Assembly (NCBI RefSeq): GCF_036370855.1
Contig: NC_088098.1
Span: forward strand, 35,653,981-35,717,980
Reading direction: 5' to 3'
Origin: Dromaius novaehollandiae
Lineage: Eukaryota; Chordata; Aves; Casuariiformes; Dromaiidae
Length of the DNA: 64,000 nucleotides
The notes under the pieces were generated by a model. That model was not told the DNA's origin and did not search any database. It saw nothing but the letters and a program-made list of their open reading frames with translations. The translations under genes and the position numbers were made by a program. Shown here piece by piece: positions 50,212 to 63,799 of the stretch; positions within the stretch are counted from its first letter, which is position 1; each line of letters begins with the position of its first letter.

Positions 50212-51059
50212 CTGGAAGTGTTTGATTAAGTTAGATTTTCCCTGAGTGCCTTTCACTTGAACATTAGCCTGTGAATAGCTGTATGTTCATTACATCTAAG
50301 TAAATGGGCACCTCTTTACAACCCATTGTTCACACTGCTCATAGGCTTATACACTGCAGGTAGCCCTTCCTTAAAGAATCAGTAACCTAGAATCTTCTTC
50401 TTTTCTTTCGCTTTAACACTGATGGTGTCTCCTGCCAAAACTTGAAGCACCATGTATCAGTGGTCCTCCCTCCAACCAAAAAAATGCTAGACACAGCTTG
50501 CCATAGAGCCTGTCAACTCTGCTCCATGTGTCGGGGGATAAATTGAGAGCAAAGAAACATGTTTGCTACCTCCAGAATCTGTATCCTCTGGCATCTACTG
50601 GTACAGGAGCAGAGGAGCAGTAGCACAGCTGGCCTGGCTCAAGTCCCATAGTTTTACACTTTTAAAAGCAAATATTTCTCTGGCAAACTTGTTCCAGCTT
50701 ATTTTACAAGTCATTTAGAAACTGCAGTGTTAAAACTACTTTAATTTTACTACCATTTCAGCTCCTTTTCCAAGTTACGGAGCTGATCCAGCAGTCATTA
50801 AAGGGCAGTGTTTTGTTGCTTACTGGAACCTGTATTCAGAGATATCCTGGCTTCATGCCTTGGTAATGCGTAAGCATTAATTGTTGTAATCTTAAAACAG
50901 TCTGTCAGTCTGATAGAGTTTCATTCTAAATTGCAGAGAAGCCTGTGTAGTCCATCTTTCTAACTGAAAAAGAGGTCATAAAATGAGCATGAAGTGTGGG
51001 TAGATGGGTCTTACTTTCAGCCCACCATCCACTTTTTTGTACAATGTGAGCTATCATTT

Positions 51060-51305
51060 GGGGCAAATTATTGTCAGAAGTGACTGCTGTCTTTGAGAGC
51101 TTCATTTTTTAGCCACCCAAGGCCAAACACATGGTACAGAGCACTAAGCTTGCTTTCCATAACCAAGGACTACCTGCTGCCATGGGAACAGTGGGTGATC
51201 TTGAAATTCCACAGTGTCTCAAGTCAGGCCACTTTTGAAGTCCACATCCTTAGCCTTTCTGTCATTCCTCCTTCTCTAAAATGAGAATAATATGACATTC
51301 CTAAC
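51060..51305 (+). repeat. Possible ancient MIR-like/reptile SINE fragment
   Basis: The stretch around 51256-51300 reads gcctttctgtcattcctcct and then tctaaaatgagaataatatg. This resembles the widespread SINE tail gcctcagtttcccc..ctaaaatggggataataat. The upstream limit is a guess. Confidence 0.35.
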
Positions 51306-52915
51306 CATAATTTTTTGTCTGCTAATCATGAGCTTATTTTGATTATAAAAGCTCAAGACAAAAAAAAATGCAGAATTCAGGTTCAGAAACAGAAGAAAGT
51401 ATCTCAAATGTGTGTGGCTGCTGCAAGGGCAGCAGTGGCTAACTTCATTTCTTACATTAGAAGAGAGAGGAAAGTAAGAGAACATATGTTATTTTGATCT
51501 AATTTTGATCTAATGTTTGCCTGGAGAGCACAACAAAACCACAGCTGCTCATACTTTAGCGAAGAAACATATGCCCAACTTGTAACTATAAAGAAGTGAT
51601 CCCTGTTTCTGCAGGAAGCACGGGGCATTATTTTGTGATATTCATGCAGGTCATGCAGTCTACTTGACAGAGCAGTAGCCATATAATTTCATAGTAAGGC
51701 AGTAATAATCTCCTTTTTGTTTTTAAAAGTATGTAAGATTTACGCACTTTAGTAGCAAAATTGTACAATGCTGGCATAAATAATATGCTATGACAACCCC
51801 TTAGGGAGTAACTCCTGTTGGCAGTATGTGTGTAATCCCTGGATAGTCTGATGCATTGATAACTGCACTGTAACAATGGAAACATGAACCTGGCCTCGGG
51901 TGTCTCACGGCTTGGGTTGGTGGGCTCAGCTGTGTTGGCAAGGTAATGCAGTTGAAATTCAAGGGAGAAGGAGAAGTGGCTAATAGTCACTGTAGAGGGC
52001 CATCTGCTAGATGACTAAAAATCTTTATGATATATTAAAAGGTTCCGTAGAAGACATGCTGAACTTCCTGTTTAATGAAACTTTTGTCATTTCTCTTGTC
52101 ATTTCTCATCCTGCTCTGCATGCTATCTGTAACTATAATGCGCCAGCACCCTGTTGGTGCTATGCACATATATTAATAACAAGTCACACTTCTGAGATTC
52201 TGACTTTAAGCAACAGCATAGCTATTTAGCAGGGAAAGCTCATTAAGGGAGTGGAAATTAGCCAACCTATATGAAGGAGAGTGACCTTTACCTTTCTGGA
52301 ATTCAATTGTGAACAGCTCTCCCTCTTCCCGGGTAGTCCTGGTGATATCCTTCAGGAAATGATTAGACAAAAGTGTATTTCAACACCCTGTAGGACAGAG
52401 TGAGAGTGTTCAGAACCAATTCAGATTTTGTATGCCTAGATCACCACAGAGGCAATTTTTTTTTTTTCATCTGGCAACACTGTGGTAAAGGAACCTCTAA
52501 AAATTGTTCTTGCTCTCTTAGGAATGATCTTTCAACTTGCTACTCTGTCTGTCATCTGTGTTAGTATCTGTATCTTATGTGTGCTCTATAAAAATGATGA
52601 TAATGCAGCTGAGGTAATTTTTTGAATAAAGCATATGTAAAATTGCTGTCTTTTATAGTACAAATATGGAAATAGACAGTATTAGTAGCTTGAAACACAC
52701 AGAACCAGCAGCTGTAACAGTGTTTAGGAGTATGATTTCCCAAACAAGAAAGAGGACAGTAGGATCAAAGGAGAAACAACTTAAGCACCCAGCTGCAGAA
52801 AAAGCCATTAATGGCATTTGTGTAGATCATATATTCCCTGGCTCATTATCATGAACTGCTTCCCTCTAGGTACCAGGGGTACCTGGCTCCAGACAGATAG
52901 CTCCATCTTCCTTAC

Positions 52916-53013
52916 CAGTGGGACCTGAAGAAGGAGTTCCATTTTCCTCTGTAGTATGCGTCTGGCCTTTGCCAGTTTCTTGGGTCACCACAGCAGTGTG
53001 TGGTGGTGGTTTC
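52916..53013 (-). other. Candidate internal exon of an unknown minus-strand transcript
   Basis: A strong acceptor (ctctattgcag|G) and a strong donor (CACTG|GTAAGG) enclose 98 bases. One open frame has 32 codons and is Thr/Pro/Gly-rich, including KPPPHTAVVTQETGKGQ and EENGTPSSGPT. It belongs to no family I recognise. Confidence 0.25.
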
Positions 53014-56000
53014 CTGCAATAGAGATGCACAGAATTATTTTCATGGAGTGGAAGCAGTTCTCCAGATCCTGAGTCCTATCGACTCTTTATTTGTTGTTTT
53101 ATCTATTAAGCCTCCAGGGACTGAGTGTAAATGTCCTTGTTATTCTTGTTTTCACTTTTTGTTAAATGAAATAGCAGCAGATGGCAACCCAAACTTTGCT
53201 GGTACTGCTTCATAATTTAACTGTACTAAACACAGACCGGAGTGTGATTCTTTAGCCTTTTTCAATGGCTGTTTCTTCTTCCTGACTCCTACCAGCCTGT
53301 GGTATTAAGAATAATGCTCCAGCAGGTACATATCCAAGCATTTATCTACAAACTACAGAAAATATTAGATACTACTGTTCTGGCTACATTACATCCAGCA
53401 AAACTAGATTTGATGCACACAATTACTTCATTAGCTCCAGTATCTTCTAATAAGCTTATTTCAAAGCACTGATTGTAATAGCTTAGTTCCCCAAACTAAG
53501 TTCCCAAACTGTGTTCCTGCCTTTCCCCACAGTACACACATTTCGCAGGCCAGTCTAGGACATGCTGTCACTAGCAACGGTAATGGCCAGCAGCACTGCT
53601 GCTGACAGTTTTCCCTGCCACCAGTGTCCCTGCCAGTGACCGTACCCAGGTTTGAAAGTTTGTGAAAGCCAGATTTACAACTTTTTTCCCCTCAAGCAGT
53701 GCCGGTAGATATAGTAATCATGCCATCTAAATGAACTGTGCTCTGGCTGCTTTCAGTAGATAGTCCAGCCTCAACTCTGCAAGTAGCCAGGATCTCATAG
53801 CTCTGGACAATGGCTGCTCTGAATAGCTTTTTGTTCTCCTGGCTTTTGTCTGCACTAGATATGCAGAGCAGGTGATACAAATATGCCTGCCAGCCGTATG
53901 TAGTTTTTGCAAGCAATCTGCTTTACTCTGTGTCTGATTCCGATGGGCTGTGCACGAGGACAAGAACTGTGAACACAGTAGCTAAGCTTTTGCTTACTGC
54001 AGCTCAGCTTTCAAACTCAGGTTACAACCAGAAACAATTATTTCCATCACAGATTCTACCAAAATCTTTATTTTTCTAGCAGTAATCTGCAGAAAAATGT
54101 GCAAAAGGCACCATTCCAGACTAACCGAACACTCTGACAGAGTTCTTCTGGGAAGAAAAGTGGGATCACTGTCCCTCGGTTGGAATTAAGTTAGGCAATA
54201 GTTATGCAACACAGTGTTTTAGGACACTTGGTACTGCTCCAAAACACTGCAGCGTTATGGTGCAAAGTGCTGCAGGCACAGGTTTCACATGTGCTAAAAA
54301 AATTCCGATTGGGGTAGCTTTCTTGCTTTATGTTGGTCTGAGTATATTCTATCCATGCCACTCCATTTTTATGCCAAACTAGATATTACCAGTTCTCCCA
54401 CAGACAATATAAAGCTAGCATAAATACCATATTGTGTACTCTGGATAATTCACCAGAAGTGCAGTCATGTGCTCATGCCCAATCCATTTGGACTGCTCGG
54501 TGATCCAGTACTGCACAAATCAAATCTTAATGGTCTTGTCAGTATGTCCTTACTAAAACTGAGGTTTTTTAATTGTCTCACCTCTCTTTTGTCTGGCATA
54601 TATATGAGCACAAAGAAATCTAATATTTACCAGCACAGCTGTTTCCTACCTCCTTCCCCATCTGTATCCCCCCCGGGACACCATTCTAACACAATTTAGT
54701 GTAAACAGCAGTTGGCAAAAATCCCGAAGTCCCTTCTAAGGCAAATATGACATCACTGTGACACACGTAACTCAAATTTCTGAAGAAAATTATTTTCTCA
54801 AAACAATACCCACCAGAGAAATTGAACAAATTGAGGGTGTGCATGGAGGGCCTCATCTATCTCTGACTGAAGATAATGTCAGTCTCTTCAGGAGAAGCAG
54901 GCGTGGAGTTTTACTGAGAGCTTTACCCTTCCCCTCGCCGTCTTGGAAGGAGGCCAGGTGGTCACTGTTGCCCTGCTTGGACCTGTCAGGCTGAATTCAG
55001 TGAATGTAAGACTTGTGCAGTTGATCAGGACTCTGTGCTTTCCCAGTTAAAGGAAATCTACCTGCAGAGCTGTGGCCTCTCTCCCCTGCCGTGATCTCGC
55101 GTACCGCAGCGGTCCTACAACACAAGAAGCATCTGATACGAGGGGCCGTGCTTGAGGGAGAAGTCGTGTCGCTGCAGTGCAGCTGGCCTCATGACATTAA
55201 TAGCATCTTGCTCTGACAAGATCTGACTCACCAGATGCATGTGTCAAGTCTATCTCAAACGTCTGGAAAGAAATGACCTGAGACTCCCACCAGACAAGAA
55301 CGAAGGAGGCAGTGCCTATGGGTTCATGGCCAATTTGTTCTCATATCCTTCAGAAGCAGTGGCTAGACTAAGACAGCTGGTGTTGGTGTGGCATTGCACC
55401 CTGTCCTACCAGCACCCCATCTCCTTCCGGGCCAGCCAACACAGGACAGGGGAATTGTAATTTCTGTTACAGGAAGAAGAAGGTCCCACTGCTGGCTGCC
55501 TTGCTCAGCCCCAGTGTGGAGACTGGTCTGTGCTGGGGAAAGTTTTCTCTGAAAGCAACTGCTCTTAGAGGCCTGATGTAAACAGGACTTTAAACAGCAC
55601 GTGAGGCCTCTGCTAGCACTCAGTGGTTTTCCTAAAGAAAGGGCAAGATGATATTTTCTGAGGTTAGTAGCGCTCTTCAGGTGGTTTTAATTTAGAGTGA
55701 AATGTGTCAGGGAGCTGCTGGCCTGGGGCTGGTGTCTGGTAGCAGTGAGGGCTCCTGGTGGCGGCATGGCAGGACCTCACAGCCAGGGCCGGTCCCACCA
55801 CCCGCAAGGGAGCAGGGCAGGCTCCCTCCTAGTCTGCAGTGTTGAGGCAGGTCTGAGGTCAAGCCAGGAACGCAAGTTAGCAAGTCAGAGCCCTGGTGAG
55901 GGTAAGTGGGGTCAGATGCAGCCCCTGGTGGCTGGGCAGGGCTGTGGGACTGGGCCAAGGCCAGACTGGGCAGCTGGCCCATGGGTCAGGGTCAGAGCCA

Positions 56001-59000
56001 GGCTCAGCAAGTCTGTGGCTGGGCACAGGCATGGGTGCAACACTGCCAGGGCTGTAGCTCAGGCAGGGCCCAAGCACCAGAGCCTCAGCTGAAAGCAGCT
56101 GCCATGGGCCGGGGGTCAGCCTTGGCTGCAGCCTCCCTGCAGCGCTGCTGGGGACCTCTCCCCAAAGGGAAGGAGGACACCCTGGGCTGCACTGGCTCTG
56201 CGCTGGCCCCAGGCCTGGGCAGACAGACCTCCTGGAGGGCAGCTGCTCGCAGGGATCTTGCAAAATGGGCACATTGGGTCTTGCGATGTTTACAACTGGT
56301 CTGCATGAACACAGTGCTTTCTAGTATTTTCTTTGTATCTGTAGCAAAATCTAAAGTTTCCATTTATTGTTGGAAATGAAAATGCCACCCAACCAGCAAT
56401 CTGGTCCTTATCACAGCTGCTCAGTCTGTCAGTGCCCAAAAGTCAAGTTTCAATTAATTTAATCTTGGATGCCTTTTCAATTCCAGATAAACTAGAGCCT
56501 TCAGCACTTCACAGCTTTGAGAAAATATATGCAATTAAATATGATATGTTGGGTTCATTTCAAAATACCTGACTTGCAATGGTATGTTTTCAAAGCTAAT
56601 TTCATTAGGGGTTTTTTTTCCGTAACAATATATAGAACCAAATCCTGCAACTTCCTTCTCCTAAGTAGCTCCTACTGAAATCAATGGAGAGATCTCACAG
56701 GTACAGTCCGCAGCAGTTCTCTCTTCTTTCCATAGACCAGATCAACTGCTTTGCATGTCAGATCCAGCCATAAGACAAGTGGTTGATCATCTTTGCTGAG
56801 AGATCTAAAGAGGATTATATATTATAACCTGTTATCTTCTAGTCACTGGCTTGAACTTGGCCCGTGAGAGCAGTGGCTTGATGTCATTCACAGGAGCAAT
56901 CTGCAGCAGTGAGAATTCTGGCAACACTTTTCCTGAAATGAGTAGGAGTCTCCCTGGTAAAAAATGGATACATTTTATAGTTTTTTAATGTGAAATCTGG
57001 AATGTGAGCACAAGGTTTTGTGAACAAAGCAAAGATCTCCCCACCTGCAAATGTGCAGGGTCTCACCCTCACCAGTCAGTGAGCTTTCTAAGTCCAGTCC
57101 ATTTGAATACAATATGCAGTGAAGAGATAAAGTTATAACTACTGTGTCCAGAAAAAGCACCATCCACTCTTACTGAAGAGCAACATTCTTGCTGACTTCA
57201 GGAGGAAGAACAGTCCTAATATAAAGAGATAGCCCCAAAACAAGGATGCTGAAAGCATCAGTGTGAGGAGCAGTACCGTAGTGAGTTAAAACAAACAGTG
57301 GTGATGCTCACTGTTTTTAAAGGTTGGTTCAGGCAGATGTTCCAGCATGCCTGGCAGTCGAACCAGGTTGAAATGCTCACAACAGAACAAAGCAGTTTTT
57401 CATCCCAACAGGAATGTAGAAGTTGCAGGAAAGAAGCCATGTGAATAGTAGGTAATTTTTTTAATAGCCATTTAAAAAGACAAATGCATAGGAAAACATC
57501 ATTCCATTGGTAATCTTATGCTGGAAGTTTCCACCTGGCTTTGGATTTGAGCATCCAAAAAAACAGGGTCAACATTTTCAGGATATTCTGTTCATTCTCA
57601 TTTTTTTTCATGTGTGAATATCTCCTGGCCTGCACATATTCTAGTGTAGCAGCATGGTATAGACAGGCTAATAGTGACTAATTAACACCCATTTGTAAAA
57701 CCTTTAGGGCCACCAAGCCAAGCTGAAAAACATATCCTGCCTTATATTTGGAGAAAAGTGTCCAGTGCAAACCATTGCTAAACAGCACTAAAATCCTTAG
57801 CTATGGACAAATCCACATTTATCCTCCAATGTGGCAACCTCCCATGAAGTATTTTCTCCAGTAGGCACAATACTATGTGGAAATGATTGGAAGTTTAATA
57901 TTTCACATGCAATTAGCTGATTAAAAAACCCAAAATTTTCCAATTAAAAAGCTTCAGATTTTCCCAAACTTTAATTTTTGATGGAGAAAAAAACAGGCAG
58001 AAGAGTCTCAGTCTGGTTTGATCTTATCAGAAATTAGGCTTAGTAGAAATAATATTAGAGAAAAGTTTGAGAATCATTTGACATGATAATTGCACAGTAA
58101 CGACAGGATCTAAGAAGGCAGTCCAGCTTGATTCCATTATCACAGCTGCTGTATTGGTTTAGCTTGAGAAAATGGGTGGTTTTGGTTTTCTCTACTTTGG
58201 GTCTCTCCTTTAAGCATGGGTCACACTGACAGTTTCTGTAAAGTTGCTACCTTGTCAGATTTAGAAAAATTTTTGAGATTTAATGTTTGGGTTTTTTTTT
58301 TTTCCACTCGCAGCATTATTTCCCTCCTAAAAGCCTCCTAAAAGTTCATCAGCATGGTATTAAGATAGCTTAAAGAAGGCACACATTCCTCAGTCTTTCT
58401 GTCTATGCGATATTTAATTCTCAAAAACTGGTGCTTTTTAACCCATTTTTTACATTCATTGAGAGCTATGGAAATGGATTATTTTTAAAATGGTGATAAA
58501 ATACCTCAAAACCTTTATTTGCATGGTGTCACTTCTATTAGACTCAGAAGTCACGTTTGTTTCCTGGGCAGTTTGGCTAATCCCAATGGCAGAAAGGCTT
58601 CCTGGAAGAAGGACAGATGACAGAAAATGAGACCAGAGCCCATACATCATGAAGAGAGCAAGAACAACAGTTGAGCTGCTGGGATAAAGGTTAGATACTA
58701 ATGAGACCTTTTATCAGCAGCTTCAGTCAGAAGTCATAGGGGATCCCAGTATTAATTTAAAGCTCTTCTCCCAACAATTTCCAGAAGTGGCAGAAGCACC
58801 ATGTTTTTGTGTTCCCCTGAGGAGTGACTTCTAAGGCAGGCCAGGGTTTCAGATTGCATCCTATCTCCTCACCAGGGAGCAAATCAAATCTTTAGTCTCA
58901 GAATGTGAGCAATGCAGATTTTATGGCACCAGTTTCTCTGAAGACTGGAGTGCTGACTTTCTTTTCAATATTGGCCTGAATCCATTAAGCTGTACATGAA

Positions 59001-60264
59001 TATACAATACCAGAAATTTTCCACTGTGATCTATTCATTAATACTGCAGTCTGTTCAGTGACTTGTTCAGTGCAGAAAGGTTGAAGTCAACAATTTCTTC
59101 TGCTGTGTTTTGATCAATAAATATATTGGTCCAGCTTCGTTCCTGGTGTAACTGCAATGCTGCAATGTGGATAGATGTTTTTTTTCCCCCATCCCTGAAT
59201 TAAATCATACAACTAAAGTGATGGTAAGTCTTCAAAAATACTTTGCTTAAGCTAGGCTGAAAGTGTCATAGAACAGAGGCAAATGGAGGAATTTTAATTT
59301 AAAATTTACTGAAGGTTTGCTGACAACTGGTTGTTAAGCAGATCTATTTAGAGTTCAGTTTAGACAATAATCATGAATCATACTGAAACACAACATCAGT
59401 GAAACAAAGCTATTTAGAAATACTTATTTTCTAAGATAGACCTTTCAGAGTTTCAAAACAATGTGTGCACTGCTGAAAACTGTATTGTGACTTGGGCAAG
59501 TGAAGAAAGCTGGAGAAGAGGCAATGAGTGAGTGTGGCATGAGTAAAGCACTTCTCTATTTTTCTGGTTTTTTACTGCATTGCCCCTGGCTCCAAGACCC
59601 AGGCAGAGGCCAGCTGTAGTGAGCAGGCAAATTTTCTGATGTTAACACTTGCCTTTGGCTTTCTCTTTCACTGAGGGCTAATGTGCCACTTGGAGGTGAA
59701 AGGAAAAACTTCCCTGAACATACAGGGTATGGATTAATAACCTAGGACACTGTGCTTTATCATTTGAAAGCACACTTTTTCTTTAATGGAGGGATGTATA
59801 GTCCACCATCTGTATTATCATTAGGACATGGCACAGTGGTGCTGTCACCGCTAGGTGGCACGAACCTGATACAGCCGAAAACACTTTGCGTGTCATTGCT
59901 GAAGCATTTAATGCTCTGCTGAGCAGCTGACACCCAGTAAGTGAAAAGAATATCACCACCACAAAAGTCATCCACACAGGACGCATCTAGAAAGCCCACT
60001 TCATTTTGATTCGCAAAACACTCCTCTAGGTCATAGGGGAAGGAGGAAAGTATTTGGAACAGAACCATTCTGTTGCCTCCTCTCTCCGAATAAAAGAAAA
60101 ATCCATTGCTATTCATAAGTTTTTTCTATATTTCTGCAGCCAGGTCTTTAAAACACACACTTTTTTTCTGCTTGGAGTTACAGTGATGTGGACAGCTAGG
60201 GCTGCACCATGAAAATTAGGCTGCCCTTGCTCTGCTCTGGCCCCTCTGGCCATGCTCGCAAGCC

Positions 60265-60460
60265 TCATTTGGTACAACCTTGCTGTTAGGCCACAAGGTT
60301 GTAGATTTAAGTCTCTCACCCCCACTTTGCCTCCAAGCCAGGGCTGACACTGCATTGCAGGTCTGGGGAGAGCAGCTCTCGCAGGGGCAGCGTCCTCTGG
60401 GCGAGGTGTCGGGCTGGCATCCTTCAATGGCTGGCCAGACAGGTATTAGAGATCCCAAGA
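60265..60460 (+). repeat. Ancient tRNA-derived SINE fragment
   Basis: The order of blocks is ccacaaggttgtagatttaa, then ggctgacactgcattgcag, then gcagcgtcctctgggcgagg and gagatccca. This follows a remembered vertebrate SINE pattern: caaggttgtgggttcaagtc, ggctgacactccagtgcag, a gccgtct..ggatgaga block, then aaagatccca. Such elements are known from turtles, coelacanths and sharks, so this copy is old. Confidence 0.5.
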
Positions 60461-63400
60461 TACTTTCTATTTAGAGCAAGTGATCCTCAGGATTTCTTCA
60501 GGGATATGCATTCTAATATCTTATGCAGCTGATTTCTTATTCAGATTTGCTGATATCTAATCCATTACTTTATAAGGCATTTTAGATAATTATGGTAATC
60601 AATCTCTTTTAAAATACAGGAAAGCTGGCCTAGCTGTTTACAGCACAGGAGACTGAGAGTTACAGAAATATGTTCTGCTTAAGCTTACAGCTGCTGGTTA
60701 AGATTTTGTAACAAAATTTTATTTCCACAACGTAGATGTGGAAGGCACTTCAAAGAGAGAGAAAGTGGTAGATCCTTGTTTTAAAATAACTGTGCTTCAA
60801 GTGTAGTATCATGTATGCAGAAGGCACTGAAAGAAAGAGAAAATGGAAGGTTCTTGTACTGGAGCACCTACACTTTAAATGAGATTAAGCGCAGGATAAG
60901 ATGACAATAAACAAAGGGCTAGATGAAAGGCTGGCAATGGTGAACAGTCAGACTTAATAATATGACCATATCTTATTTCCTCTTTAGTTTTTTTTTTTAA
61001 TACAGTAAATTTATTGTAATAGGATTTTTGGACGGCATCCACTTTGAAAGCCTGCATAGAGGTTAGCAACAGAATATTGGCTGAAAAAAAGAATTGAGTC
61101 ATGTCAAAGGATTTAAGGGATTCTGAGGTTGCAGTGAGCAAAAGATCAGAGAGGAGTTCTTTAAAAATACTTCTAACAATTACCATTCTTTATACAGACA
61201 GCATGTTTCAATATATTACTCTTATGCAAGTTCCTGAGTCATTTGTGTCAAATGTGAATTTGGTTTGATTTCCTGGAAGTGTGAAGCCACGTTCAGATGC
61301 TGCAGTGACGAACATGCTATACGTGAAGCTAGTCAGAAACGGCATGCAGGGGTAAGAAAGATTTTCCTTACAGGAAATGTGGGGTTTTTGACAGAAATAT
61401 GAAAATGTTCTCGATTTTGGCCAGTAAGTTAAAAAGGGGGAAATGTTCTTTTTGACATATCGTAGCAGAAAGCAAACTCTTCCTGAGAAAATCTTCATTT
61501 AGCCAAAACCAGGTTTTTCATCAGCATAAGTTTCAGTCAACGATTCTCAAACATTTCTAAAATATGTATGTGAATTGTCACATTGAATGTCCCTTGCCTT
61601 AGAAGGACTGTAATTTACTTGCACTTGTCAATTATAGGTAATTTAAGTATAGATTTATTGTGGACACCATTTGAAAACACATGATAATAGCTACAGAGGT
61701 CTTGAAGTTTGTGAGGGAGGGGGAAAGGCTGCTTGAGGGCCGTTGCTCTGAGCGGGCTTTTCTGCACAGACGGAGCCGCTTTGCCATCCATTTCCCCTAC
61801 TCTGTGGTTTCGCAAGCTGGGTTTGTAAGACGTGCCCCTGAAGCTGAGTTCGTCTGCGGGAAACAGCCTTTCCAGAGCTGCTATCAGCAGCTTGTCCCAC
61901 ATGACCCGATGGCAACGAGGGCTTGGTCTCACCACGCTTCCCTTTGCACCGCACCCAGCGCATGAGAGGCACCGGGGCCTGCGTCCCCCACGGCAGGCAC
62001 AAAGGTGCAGCTAAGGGTGGGGGACCAGCCCAGGGAGCACACTTTGAACACAGCCTACAAAGGCAGGTACTGAATTACCGTGACTCGGTTAGTTTGCCGA
62101 ATCCAAAAAATCAACACACCAGCTCACATGAGGGATGTCTAATCAAAACTCCTCGACTCAAAACATGCAGTGCTCATGCTCTTCTTCTCCGGAGGAAGGC
62201 TGGCATTTGTGCCATTTCACACGCTATTGGTGTGAGCTGATGCCGAGCACCGACAGAAATTCGGGGAGAGGCACTCACCGGTGCAGCCAGGGTCCCGTCC
62301 TAGGCTTCCTCGCAAAAATGTGCTTTGCCCCTTTGCAGTTCCAGCCCTTTGCTTGCCTCCACCCAACCTGCAAAAAGATAGAGCAGTTCTTTTCTGCACA
62401 ACTTCCCTGAGCAAAACGGTGTAGTTGTTATTGGTGGGCCTATTACATTTGGATCTGTGTTATAATCATGGGAACTAATTTTGACCCAATCTTCCTGGGA
62501 GAATCTCCCTGCTTATTAGATCTCCTTTTACGCTCATTTCTGTTCCTTCTAAAAATACATGCAGATCAGCAGCTGGAAAGCTGTTGTCCTAGTAGCGGCA
62601 GTGGTATTAGTAGTATTTTATTTTCCTTAAGGAAAGTGTTTTCTTATGTCAAAACATTTCATGATAGTGCTGTCTGAGGTGCTACAAGAAACATCTGTAC
62701 TTGTTGTTTCCCTTAACTGCTAAGGTGCTGGATCAATATTCAAACACCACCATTGGTTCCTTGTGATACCGACAAGCATCTAAAAACTCTCGCTGAAAAC
62801 TGGGTAGTTAATGTGAACTAGGCATTTTTAAATAGCTCAGCCAGCCCACCCATGATTTTAAGCCTGAACATAAGGGAGCATGCTTCACAAGGTCAATTCC
62901 AATTAAAGCTCCTCTCCCAACCCAAATATCTTTAATCTCTGAAGACTACTTGTACGCGTCATTTCACTTGTGTAAGTCTGTTTTGTGATTACTCCCAATT
63001 ACTTCCCTGCCCACGTAGCTTTCTCATCCACCACAGCTACGAAGGCACAGGTGAAGCTGCAGCCGGCGCTGGCTTACTGCAGTGGCTTTCCTCGGGTGCT
63101 TTTTTGTAGGGCAGTGCTCTCTTAGGCGGTCAACGCTTTGGAACAACCTAGCGAGTGGGGAAAGGGGAAACAACTACTCAAATGATGCTACTTAGTGTAT
63201 CACGTTCCTGCTAATTTAGCTGCCAGTTCTACTTTTTACTATAAGGTTTATACACAAGCAGAAAGTTGAAAGATGCTCAGAAGAGCATAGGGAGGTTTTT
63301 GGATAGCAGAAGTAGAACGAAATTCAAGTCTTCAGATTAAATATGGATGAGAGTCAAAACTCCTGATCTAGACTGGAGGCAGGTTCAAATATCAGGGACA

Positions 63401-63799
63401 GATCTGGATCTCGTTCATCTGTGTGTGATCCTGCGGTAGTTCTACACTTTGTCCAGCTGTACTGTTTTGTTAGAGACCTCACTAAGAATACAGTTTGAAT
63501 CAAAGCGTGTTTATTTAGTCTTCAGGGCTTGGATTTGGGTTGCAAAAGAAACTCACGTTGTGAACTCTTGTGCAAGCCAGGACCAGGAACTGAAATTGGT
63601 TCCAGCCCATTTTAATTAAAAATATGTTTTAGAATGTTAAAACAGAATTAAAAGGCATTTTTCTACAAACCTTAGCAAAATATACTGATTTCTTATTACT
63701 TTTCGATAGACTTAAGAAACGATGGGTTTCTTAAGTCTTTTGTGCCAGGAAAGGGGAGCGATTCTGTCTGATTCAATAGTGCCAATTTGCTTCCCTGCT

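Larger units (their letters stand above)
47890..63790. other. Upstream region of MDM1 without a recognised gene
   Basis: No known protein family was recognised in either strand. It contains old SINE-like fragments (51.06-51.31 and 60.27-60.46 kb) and a GC-rich, G-run-rich stretch at 55.70-56.27 kb. CpG-rich patches lie near 54.9-55.2 and 61.7-62.0 kb. Several minus-strand exon-like segments are described under findings. Long open frames such as 59760-60116 (minus, 118 codons) have no splice or family support. Confidence 0.45.

Noticed and set aside
55697-56379. Overlapping open frames on both strands in a G-rich stretch
   Set aside because: The sequence is a self-similar CTGGGC/CAGGGC-rich run with few stops in any frame. 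The translations are Gly/Ala/Gln/Trp low-complexity.
59760-60116. Minus-strand open frame of 118 codons with several cysteines
   Set aside because: Frames of this length are expected by chance in a 64 kb AT-rich window. No splice-consistent exon, signal peptide or known family could be shown.
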